Shown piece after piece: positions 17,872 to 25,313 of a stretch of 61,970 nucleotides of DNA (position 1 is its first letter; each line of letters begins with the position of its first letter). The stretch comes from Saccharopolyspora elongata (lineage in GTDB: Bacteria; Actinomycetota; Actinomycetes; Mycobacteriales; Pseudonocardiaceae), in contig NZ_SMKW01000056.1 in NCBI RefSeq assembly GCF_004348985.1, positions 1 through 61,970 on the forward strand, in the 5' to 3' direction. Both the position numbers and the translations under genes were made by a program. The notes below the pieces were generated by a model that searched no databases, was not told where the DNA came from, and was given only the letters and a program-made list of their open reading frames with translations.

Positions 17872-17907
17872 GGCACTACCACTCCGGGCGGCTTGGTCGT
17901 GTCTTAT

Positions 17908-18102
17908 AAGCGGCGATAGCCGCTTGCGGTGTGGGACTCAACTCGCACCGCCGCGGGTTCACGGTGCCCACTCCTCTGGAGTTCTCCCAGCGAGGACAGC
18001 CCCGACGTGGTGAATTGGCATTCATGATGTCGGGGATCCCACAGCGAGGGGGCATCTGAGGTTCCGCCACCCGCACCGCCACACAAACCAATTTCGAAAC
18101 AC
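17908..18102 (-). repeat. flush-to-stop repeat, copy A
   Basis: On the minus strand this 195-bp element starts 5 bp behind the stop of the PQQ dehydrogenase gene. It shares TGGCGGTGCGGGTGGCGG at its start and AGTCCCACACCGCAAGCGGC at its end with copy C (19814-19967, opposite orientation). Its first 70 bp match copy B (29849-29919). No coding sense is seen. Confidence 0.8.
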
Positions 18103-18107
18103 TCTCT

Positions 18108-19793
18108 CTAGTCCTGCGGCAGTGCGAAGGCGAAGAGGGCGTCGCCGTGCGGGGCTCCCAGCATCCCCGGCAGGAATCCCTCGACCCACGCGCCCCAGCC
18201 GACCGGCACCGCGACGAACTGCCTGCCGTCGACGCTGTAGGTCGTCGGGTTGCTGTGGTGGCCGCTGCCCGTCTGGAACTGCCACAGCAGCTCGCCACTG
18301 CGCGCATCGAACGCGTTGAATTCCCCGGTCGGTTCCCCGGCGAACACCACGTCGCCGCCGGTGGCCAGCACGGACGCGCACATCGGCACGTCGTTGCGCC
18401 AGCGCCACGACTCCCGGCCGGTGGCCGGGTCGAAGGCCGACACCGAGCCCGCCATGTCACCGGAATCCACCGTGACGCTCGCGCCCCAGTAGGGGATGCT
18501 CTCCTTGAACTCCCTGCGCCGCCGCGTGACCATGGCTCCGACGTCCTGCACCGGCACGTAGAACAGCTCCGTCCGCGGGCTGTAGGCCGCGTGCGTCCAT
18601 TCCTTGCCGCCGGCCGGTCCCGGCCAGAAGCGGACCTCCACCCCCTCCTCGTCCGGGTAGATCTTCGGGGTCACCTTGCCGTCCGGGTCGATCTCGCCCC
18701 AGGTGATCCGGTCCACGAACGGCGCCACCCGGACCAGTTCGCCGTTCGTGCGGTCGAGGACGAAGAAGTACCCGTTCTTGTCGAAGTGGGCCAGCAGCTT
18801 CCGGCCTTCCAGCTCGAACAGGATGTGCTCCATCGTGCTGTCGTAGTCCCACAGGTCGTGCGGGTTGTACTGGTAGTGCCAGCGGATCTCGCCGTTGTCC
18901 GGGTTCACCGCGACGACGCTGTCGGTGTAGAGGTTGTCGCCCTCGCGGACGGCGCCGTCGAAGTCCGGCGCCGGGTTGCCGGTCCCCCAGTACATGAGGT
19001 TCAGCTCCGGGTCGTAGGTGCCGGTGACCCAGCAGTTCCCGCCGCCACGCGTCCACGCCGGGCCGTCCGGCCAGGTCTCGGAGCCCGGCTCGCCCGGCTT
19101 CGGCACCGTGTAGGTCCGCCAGACGTGCCGCCCGGTCTCCAGGTCGAAGGCGTCGATGTGGCCGCGCACGCCGAACTCGCCGCCGGAGCTGCCGACGATG
19201 ACCAGGTCCTTCACCACCAGCGGAGCGAGCGTCGCGCTCTCCCCCGCCCGCACGTCGCCGTAGATCGCGTCCCAGACGCACCTGCCGTTGGTGGCGTCGA
19301 GCGCGAGCAGGTGGGCGTTCGGGGTCACGAAGAAGACCTTCCCCTTCGCGACCGCGACCCCGCGGTTCACGTTGCCGCAGCACAGCGACGTGTCGTACGG
19401 GACCTCGTGCTTGTACCGCCACAGCTCCTGCCCGGTCCGGGCGTCCAGGGCCCAGGCCCAGCCGTCCCAGCCGGAGACGAACATGACGCCGTCCACGACG
19501 ACCGGAGCGGCCTCGAAGGAATAGGTCGACGCACCCGCGTGCATCCCGGCCGAGCCGGACTGGAAGACCCAGGCGGGGACGAGGCGCCGGACGTTCTCCG
19601 CGTTGATCTGGTCCAGCGGGCTGTACCGCTGGCCGTCGTAGGCGCCGTAGTAGGTGAGCCAGTTCTGCGGCTCCGAGCGGGCCTCAAGAATGCGTTCGTA
19701 CGTGACGTTCTGGACCACCGGCGGCGCAATACCGGCCAGGCCGCTCAGCGACGCCTGGCTCACGGCATGCCCTGCCTGCACGTATTCCGCCAT
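18108..19793 (-). CDS. PQQ-dependent alcohol dehydrogenase, predicted lanthanide type
   Basis: A 561-residue eight-bladed quinoprotein. The start ATG at 19793 is behind GGAAGGAGCGG. Features of the methanol/ethanol dehydrogenase family: W-motifs (QELWRYKHEV), the vicinal disulfide C138-C139, metal ligands E206 (GEFGVRG) and N273 (GTGNPAPDF), catalytic D316 in LWDYD. D318, two residues on, is the extra Asp that marks XoxF-type lanthanide enzymes (Ala in calcium MxaF). It lacks an obvious signal peptide, odd for a periplasmic/extracellular type enzyme. It lies between a PQQ-associated protein and PqqC. Confidence 0.9.
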   Translation of the reverse strand: MAEYVQAGHAVSQASLSGLAGIAPPVVQNVTYERILEARSEPQNWLTYYGAYDGQRYSPLDQINAENVRRLVPAWVFQSGSAGMHAGASTYSFEAAPVVVDGVMFVSGWDGWAWALDARTGQELWRYKHEVPYDTSLCCGNVNRGVAVAKGKVFFVTPNAHLLALDATNGRCVWDAIYGDVRAGESATLAPLVVKDLVIVGSSGGEFGVRGHIDAFDLETGRHVWRTYTVPKPGEPGSETWPDGPAWTRGGGNCWVTGTYDPELNLMYWGTGNPAPDFDGAVREGDNLYTDSVVAVNPDNGEIRWHYQYNPHDLWDYDSTMEHILFELEGRKLLAHFDKNGYFFVLDRTNGELVRVAPFVDRITWGEIDPDGKVTPKIYPDEEGVEVRFWPGPAGGKEWTHAAYSPRTELFYVPVQDVGAMVTRRRREFKESIPYWGASVTVDSGDMAGSVSAFDPATGRESWRWRNDVPMCASVLATGGDVVFAGEPTGEFNAFDARSGELLWQFQTGSGHHSNPTTYSVDGRQFVAVPVGWGAWVEGFLPGMLGAPHGDALFAFALPQD

Positions 19794-19813
19794 CACCCGC
19801 TCCTTCCTGGATC

Positions 19814-19967
19814 GTGTTTCAAGAGTGGTTCGCGTGGCGGTGCGGGTGGCGGCCCCCTGCGGGGATTGCGGCCGGCTTCTCGCCGAGAACCCCGACGGGG
19901 TGGGCACGGCCTGAGAACCCGCGGCGGCGCAAGTCGAGTCCCACACCGCAAGCGGCTACCGCCGCTT
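19814..19967 (+). repeat. flush-to-gene repeat, copy C
   Basis: A 154-bp element on the plus strand, homologous to copy A at both ends but about 40 bp shorter in the middle. It fills the spacer between the PQQ-associated gene and the PQQ dehydrogenase, so the dehydrogenase gene is bracketed by inverted copies. Confidence 0.8.
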
Positions 19968-19979
19968 TCGAACAGAGCC

Positions 19980-20444
19980 CTAGGGCCGTGGCTGGGCCGG
20001 GCGGTCGAGGCGGGCGTGATCCGGAACGTCGCCGAGGACGGCGATCACGCCGACCAGGCCGCGGCCCTCGTCGTTGCCGATGGGGGACGTGTACCAGTAG
20101 TAGCCCGGGCCGTCGAGGTTGAGGCTCGCCGTGCCGCGCGACTGGACCGGCAACCAGATGAACTGCCGGTCGCCGTTGCTCGGCAGCAGCGCGCAGTGCG
20201 TGTTCTGGTCGTCGTTGACGAGCTCCAGTTCGAGGTCGCCGCCGTGCGGCATGACGAGGATCGACGGATCCCAGACCAGTTCGTCGACCGGGATCCGGAC
20301 CCGCGCGTGCATGCGGCCGTCGGCGTCCTCCTCCGCGTGCCCGAGGCCGCCGTGGGCGACCAGCCGCCCCAGCGACGCCCCGTTCTGCTTGTCCAGTCCG
20401 AGTTCGCTCACCAGTGCCGACAGCTCCCCTGAGGCGGTCGCCAT
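19980..20444 (-). CDS. PQQ-associated protein (MSMEG_3727-like), cupredoxin-like
   Basis: A 154-residue protein. I chose ATG 20444 over the in-frame GTG at 20453 because AGGAGG overlaps the latter. It resembles the small proteins found beside PQQ alcohol dehydrogenases in mycobacteria: a beta-rich domain with VWDPSILVMPHGGDLELELVN, the NTHCALLPS segment with His and Cys, and GYYWYTSPIGNDEGRGLVG. The His/Cys pattern looks cupredoxin-like, so it could pass electrons from the dehydrogenase; that is inference. It is the first gene of the three-gene PQQ set. Confidence 0.7.
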   Translation of the reverse strand: MATASGELSALVSELGLDKQNGASLGRLVAHGGLGHAEEDADGRMHARVRIPVDELVWDPSILVMPHGGDLELELVNDDQNTHCALLPSNGDRQFIWLPVQSRGTASLNLDGPGYYWYTSPIGNDEGRGLVGVIAVLGDVPDHARLDRPAQPRP

Positions 20445-20453
20445 CGCATTCAC

Positions 20454-20997
20454 CTCCTAGCCCCGAGGCAACGCCCGTGCACCCGGTTCGCGGTGGCCGA
20501 CCTCCAGCGCAGGATCGACCGCCGTCGAGAAGCTCCCGGAAGGCGCGAAGGCGCGCCGGACGAAGGGGGCGGCCGGGAAATGCCGCAGGGGCTTCGACAC
20601 CGGTTGCTTCGCGCAACCGGCATGCGCCGACCTCGCCTGGGCCACCCGACACCTCCCCGTCGCGTGGATCCCATTGCAGGTGCAGGATAGCTCTGCCGCA
20701 GCGACTTTCGTAAGCCGATCCGAGGAGCGGAAACGCATTGCCGCGCAAGGGGAAACGATCAGCCGCACGACCGTGACGGGTGCGGCGGACGAGGCGAACG
20801 CGGGTGCGACGGAGCATTTGCGATGTTCGTCGAGCGCGCAGATGATGAAAGCGCCATTCCGCGGAGCTTCGACGAGCTGTGGGGACGATGACCGCGAAGG
20901 CCCGGAACCGGTGGCGTCGACCGCTGGACGACCTGGGCACTGGCGGCGGGCACCATCGTCCACAGTGCACTATCGCGCCGCCGCAAGGAGACCCACG
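20454..20997. other. intergenic region upstream of pckG
   Basis: About 540 bp between the divergent PQQ-associated gene and pckG. No convincing gene. One short frame (20823-20891, 22 codons, MFVERADDES...) has a GGAG upstream but no recognisable relative. It should contain promoters in both directions. Confidence 0.5.
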
Positions 20998-22830
20998 ATG
21001 ACCACCACCGCGATCCCCGGCCTGGACCAGGCACCGACCGCCCCCCGGGCCCTCGTGGCGTGGGTGCGGGAAGTGGCCGAACTGACGACCCCGCAGCAGG
21101 TGGTGTGGTGCGACGGCAGCGACGAGGAGTGGCGCCGGCTGACCACCGAGCTCGCCGCGGCGGGCACCCTGGTGCGGCTGGCGGCGAAGCCGAACTCGTT
21201 CTGGGCCGCCTCCGACCCCGGCGACGTCGCGCGCGTGGAGGACCGCACCTTCATCTGCTCGCGGCGCGAGGAGGACGCCGGGCCCACCAACAACTGGATG
21301 GACCCGGCGGCGATGAAGTCGACCATGACGGAGCTCTACCGGGGCTGCATGCGCGGTCGCACCATGTACGTGATCCCGTTCTGCATGGGCCCGCTGGACG
21401 CCGAGAGCCCCAAGCTGGGCGTGGAGATCACCGACTCCGCCTACGTGGTGCTCTCGATGCGCGTGATGACCCGGATGGGCACCGGGGCGCTGGAGAAGTT
21501 CATCGGCCGCGACGGCGGCGAACGCGAGTTCGTCAAGGCCCTGCACTCCGTCGGGGCGCCGCTGGAGCCGGGCCGGGCCGACGTGCCGTGGCCCTGCAAC
21601 CCGACGAAGTACATCAGCCACTTCCCCGAGGAGCGGGCGATCTGGAGCTTCGGCTCCGGCTACGGCGGGAACTCGCTGCTGGGCAAGAAGTGCTACTCGC
21701 TGCGCATCGCCTCGGCCATGGCCCGCGACGAGGGCTGGCTGGCCGAGCACATGCTCATCCTCAAGCTGACCTCGCCGCACGGCACGGTCCACTACATCGC
21801 CGCGGCGTTCCCCAGCGCGTGCGGCAAGACGAACCTGGCGATGCTGCAGCCCACCGTGTCCGGCTGGACGGCCGAAACGCTCGGCGACGACATCGCCTGG
21901 ATGCGCTTCGGCGACGACGGCCGGCTCCGCGCGGTCAACCCCGAGTTCGGGTTCTTCGGCGTCGCCCCGGGTACCGGCTACCACACCAATCCGGTGGCCA
22001 TGCGGACCATCGAGCAGGGCAACACCATCTTCACCAACGTCGCGCTCACCGACGACGGCGACGTCTGGTGGGAGGGCATGACCGAGCAGCCGCCGGCGCA
22101 CCTGACCGACTGGCGGCGCCGCGACTGGACGCCGGGCGGCGGCGAGCCGGCCGCCCACCCCAACTCCCGGTTCTGCACCCCCATCGAGCAGTGCCCGGTC
22201 GTCGCCCCGGAGTGGAACGACCCCGAGGGCGTGCCGATCTCGGCGATCCTCTTCGGCGGCCGCCGGGCCACCACGATTCCGCTGGTCACCGAGTCGCGCG
22301 ACTGGGCGCACGGGGTGTTCATGGGCGCCACCCTGTCCTCGGAGACCACGGCCGCCGCCACCGGCGAGGTCGGCGTCGTCCGCCGCGACCCGATGGCGAT
22401 GCTGCCGTTCATGGGCTACCACGCCGGCGACTACCTCGGGCACTGGCTGACCACCGGCGCACGGGCCGAACCGGCGAAGCTGCCCAAGATCTTCCACGTC
22501 AACTGGTTCCGCCGCGGCGAGGACCGCCGCTTCCTGTGGCCGGGGTTCCGGGAGAACTCGCGGGTCCTGGCGTGGATCATCGGCCGGGTCGAGGGCACCG
22601 CGAACGCCGCGGAGACCCCGGTCGGCCTGGTCCCGGCGGCGACCGACCTCGACCTGACCGGGCTCTCTACCGACCCGGCAGACGTCGAGGCGGCGCTCGC
22701 GGTCGACGCGGCGGAGTGGCGGGCCGAACTCCCGCTGATCGAAGAGTGGTTCGCCACCATCGGCGAAAAGCTCCCCGGCACCCTCCGGGAGCAGCTGGCC
22801 GGGCTCCGCGAACGCCTGGCCGGGAGCTGA
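20998..22830 (+). CDS. pckG: phosphoenolpyruvate carboxykinase (GTP)
   Basis: A 610-residue enzyme with all hallmarks of GTP-dependent PEPCK: TNNWMDP, RTMYVIPFCMGP, the substrate loop SFGSGYGGNSLLGKKC, the P-loop AFPSACGKTNLA with the active-site Cys, GFFGVAPGTG, and FHVNWFR. It converts oxaloacetate and GTP to PEP and CO2, the entry to gluconeogenesis from organic acids. GCAAGGAG precedes the ATG. An MHS organic-acid transporter gene follows 170 bp downstream on the same strand, which suggests growth on a carboxylic acid. Confidence 0.97.
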   Translation: MTTTAIPGLDQAPTAPRALVAWVREVAELTTPQQVVWCDGSDEEWRRLTTELAAAGTLVRLAAKPNSFWAASDPGDVARVEDRTFICSRREEDAGPTNNWMDPAAMKSTMTELYRGCMRGRTMYVIPFCMGPLDAESPKLGVEITDSAYVVLSMRVMTRMGTGALEKFIGRDGGEREFVKALHSVGAPLEPGRADVPWPCNPTKYISHFPEERAIWSFGSGYGGNSLLGKKCYSLRIASAMARDEGWLAEHMLILKLTSPHGTVHYIAAAFPSACGKTNLAMLQPTVSGWTAETLGDDIAWMRFGDDGRLRAVNPEFGFFGVAPGTGYHTNPVAMRTIEQGNTIFTNVALTDDGDVWWEGMTEQPPAHLTDWRRRDWTPGGGEPAAHPNSRFCTPIEQCPVVAPEWNDPEGVPISAILFGGRRATTIPLVTESRDWAHGVFMGATLSSETTAAATGEVGVVRRDPMAMLPFMGYHAGDYLGHWLTTGARAEPAKLPKIFHVNWFRRGEDRRFLWPGFRENSRVLAWIIGRVEGTANAAETPVGLVPAATDLDLTGLSTDPADVEAALAVDAAEWRAELPLIEEWFATIGEKLPGTLREQLAGLRERLAGS

Positions 22831-22999
22831 CGCGCCACTGGTCCACTGAGGACACTCGTGCACCTCCGCGCCGCCGGCGCGGGGGTCCCCGATCGCAACG
22901 AGTCGGATACGGGTCTTCGGCGTACTTGACAGCCCGGGTGCGGGATTGCAGGCTTTCGATCCAAAGTTGGTTGAGTGGCTCGGCCAATGGAGGCTCGTC

Positions 23000-24319
23000 A
23001 TGTCGAACGGCACCGATTCCCATCGGACGCACCGCCGCCGCGCCGTCATCGCCAGCACGGTCGGCACGACGATCGAGTGGTACGACTTCTTCCTCTACGG
23101 GACCGTCGCCGCCCTGGTGTTCCCCAAGATCTTCTTCCCGGGCAGCTCCCCCAGCGCCGGTGTGCTCGAATCGTTCAGCACCTTGTTCGTGGGCTTCGCC
23201 GCGCGCCCGGTCGGCGCCGCGATCTTCGGGCACTACGGCGACCGGATCGGCCGCAAGGCCACCCTGGTCACCACGCTGCTGCTCATGGGCATCGCCACGG
23301 TGCTCATCGGCATGCTTCCCGGGTACGCCACGCTCGGCTTCGCCGCGCCCGTGCTCCTGGTGGTACTGCGCATCGGGCAGGGCATCGGCGTTGGCGGCGA
23401 GTGGGGCGGTTCGGTGCTGATGGCCATGGAGTGGGGCTCCGAGTCCCGCCGCGGCCTGATGGCGAGCCTGCCGCACCTCGGCGTGCCGCTCGGCCTGCTG
23501 CTGTCCACCGCCGCGGTGGGGGTGGCCAGCGCGGCGAGCGGCGACGCGTTCGAGACCTGGGGCTGGCGGGTGCCGTTCCTGCTCAGCGTCGTCCTGATCG
23601 CGATCGGCCTGTGGGTGCGGATGCGGGTGCTGGAGAGCCCCGACTTCGCCGCGGTGAAGCGGCAGCAGGCGGTCGAGCGGCAGCCGGTGTGGGCCGCGAT
23701 CCGCAAGCACCCGAGGGAGATCCTCACCTCCGCGTTCGTGCGGCTGGCCGAGCAGGCGCCGTTCTACCTGTTCATCACGTTCGTGCTGACCTACGGCACG
23801 AAGCACCTGGAGATGCCGCGCGGCGAGCTGCTCAACGCCACGCTGGTCGCCGCCGCGGTCGGCCTGATCAGCGTTCCGCTGTTCGGCCACCTTTCGGACC
23901 GCTTCGGTCGCCGGCTCATCTACGGCATCGGCATCGTGTGCACCGGCCTGTACGCCTTCCCGTACTTCGCGCTGCTGGACACCCGCTCCTCGGGCCTGGT
24001 GCTGCTGGCCATCGTCGTGTCGCTGATCGTGCACGACGTCATGTACGGCCCGCAGGCGGCGCTGATCGCGGAGAGCTTCGGCACCAACATCCGCTACAGC
24101 GGCGCCGGTCTCGGCTACCAGCTCGCCTCGGTCATCGCGGGCGGCCCCGCACCGCTGATCGCGGCGGCACTCCTGCAGTCCACCGGCTCCAGCGCCGGGA
24201 TCAGCTGGTACATCGTGTTCTGCTCGGTCATCTCGCTGATCGCGCTGCTGCTGATGCCCCGCCGGTCGGCGCCTCCCGCCATGTCCGCGCAGGCCGACCC
24301 GGAGCGCATGGAGGCATGA
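23000..24319 (+). CDS. MHS-family MFS transporter (organic acid:H+ symporter type)
   Basis: A 439-residue protein with 12 hydrophobic segments. The N-terminus STVGTTIEWYDFFLYGTVA, the loop GHYGDRIGRKATL, and GQGIGVGGEWGGSVL are signatures of the metabolite:H+ symporter group (ShiA, KgtP, ProP, CitA relatives). The solute cannot be read from sequence. TGGAGG precedes the ATG at 23000. With pckG just upstream, a gluconeogenic acid such as a C4 or C6 carboxylate is plausible. A hairpin follows the stop. Confidence 0.9.
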   Translation: MSNGTDSHRTHRRRAVIASTVGTTIEWYDFFLYGTVAALVFPKIFFPGSSPSAGVLESFSTLFVGFAARPVGAAIFGHYGDRIGRKATLVTTLLLMGIATVLIGMLPGYATLGFAAPVLLVVLRIGQGIGVGGEWGGSVLMAMEWGSESRRGLMASLPHLGVPLGLLLSTAAVGVASAASGDAFETWGWRVPFLLSVVLIAIGLWVRMRVLESPDFAAVKRQQAVERQPVWAAIRKHPREILTSAFVRLAEQAPFYLFITFVLTYGTKHLEMPRGELLNATLVAAAVGLISVPLFGHLSDRFGRRLIYGIGIVCTGLYAFPYFALLDTRSSGLVLLAIVVSLIVHDVMYGPQAALIAESFGTNIRYSGAGLGYQLASVIAGGPAPLIAAALLQSTGSSAGISWYIVFCSVISLIALLLMPRRSAPPAMSAQADPERMEA

Positions 24320-24333
24320 CCCGGCAACAGCCC

Positions 24334-24387
24334 CGGGCCCGTGTGTGCTTTGTGCTGCTATAGCAACACAAAACACACACGGGCCCG
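24334..24387 (+). terminator. 21-bp-arm hairpin after the MHS gene
   Basis: Arms at 24334-24354 and 24367-24387 pair over 21 bp with one mismatch, loop CTGCTATAGCAA. It starts 15 bp beyond the transporter stop. The inner 24 bp (24349-24372) recur identically at 28532-28555. Confidence 0.75.
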
Positions 24388-24410
24388 TTCCGCCGGCACC
24401 GCGAGCCGCC

Positions 24411-24512
24411 GTCAACGCGTTTCCATACAGGCAGGTCGTCGACCCGTTCGGCGACGTCCTGGGCATCATGCACAACCAGCACTACCTCGACGTCCTGGCT
24501 TCCCGGGGCCGG
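24411..24512 (+). pseudogene. C-terminal remnant of a VOC/glyoxalase protein
   Basis: The segment QVVDPFGDVLGIMHNQHYLD has the ending typical of VOC-family proteins (VDPFGN.LG..yN). There is no start, and the frame continues past the expected end into repeats, so this is only a fragment. Confidence 0.5.
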
Positions 24513-24562
24513 ATTCCAGTAACCGGCGGGTCCCGATCCGCCGCGAAGTCGCCTGGGGCCAC

Positions 24563-24634
24563 GACGATTTCGCGCGAAATCGTCATCCCTCAGGCGTGGA
24601 GTGCGGCGATTTCGCGCGAAATCGCCGCACTCCA
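24563..24634. repeat. paired TTTCGCGCGAAA palindromes, site 1
   Basis: Two perfect palindromes: 22 bp at 24563-24584 and 38 bp at 24597-24634. Each has TTTCGCGCGAAA at its heart (24568-24579 and 24610-24621). The centres are 42 bp apart, as at 32.9 and 40.7 kb. Confidence 0.9.
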
Positions 24635-24760
24635 CTGCGCTCGCGGCCTCATGCGGCGCCGCGGATCCGGTCCGCGAGCTTCCGCTGCGTGCCGGTGGAC
24701 CGCGCGCTCCGGGCGATCAGGTGAGCGAGAAGAAGAAAACAGTCCAATGTAGACGTCGGA

Positions 24761-25231
24761 TCACTTGATCTCGATGCGGCGCGAAGTGCTGTCCTTGCTC
24801 TTGGGCACCTTCACCGAGAGCACGCCGTCCATGAGATTGGCCTCGATCTCGTCCGCGTCGACCTCGCCGGGCAGGCTGCCGCGGAACGAGAAGCTCCCGG
24901 TGCGCCGCATCTTGCGCCGCAGCACCCCGGTGCGCTCCTTCTCCTTCAGCTCGCCCGTGATCCACAACTCCTGGCCGCGCACCTCGACCCTGATGTCGTC
25001 CCGCGCCACGCCGGGCAGGTCCACCTCGAACAGGTAGGCGCTCTCGGTCTCCTCCAAGTCGACCATCGGCTGCCACGCGACGCCGGTTCGCGTCATGGCC
25101 CACCCGGGGTCGAAGAGCTGCCCCATGCGGTCCCAGAGCTCCTCCAACTCGCGGAACGGCTCCTGCCACGCATCCGGTGCCCCACCCCACTCCCGGCGTT
25201 CGCCGCGCCGGGCGGGCATCCGCTCAGCCAT
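24761..25231 (-). CDS. Hsp20/alpha-crystallin small heat shock protein
   Basis: A 156-residue protein: an N-terminal arm with FRELEELWDRMGQLFDP, then the alpha-crystallin domain from about 50 (DLEETESAYLFEVDLPGV, IRVEVRGQELWITGE, GSFSFRGSLPGEVDADEIEA, LMDGVLSVKVPKS) and a short tail. It is an ATP-independent holdase chaperone. GGAGGGATCGGC precedes the ATG at 25231. No HAIR/CIRCE operator was seen upstream. The Acr/HspX proteins of DosR regulons belong to this family, but I saw no DosR box here. Confidence 0.95.
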   Translation of the reverse strand: MAERMPARRGERREWGGAPDAWQEPFRELEELWDRMGQLFDPGWAMTRTGVAWQPMVDLEETESAYLFEVDLPGVARDDIRVEVRGQELWITGELKEKERTGVLRRKMRRTGSFSFRGSLPGEVDADEIEANLMDGVLSVKVPKSKDSTSRRIEIK

Positions 25232-25313
25232 GCCGATCCCTCCCCACAACACGTGCGTTCCGACCTCGGCCTACCCTCCGGCGCGGCGACACCAAACCGC
25301 CCGCGGACGGCTG

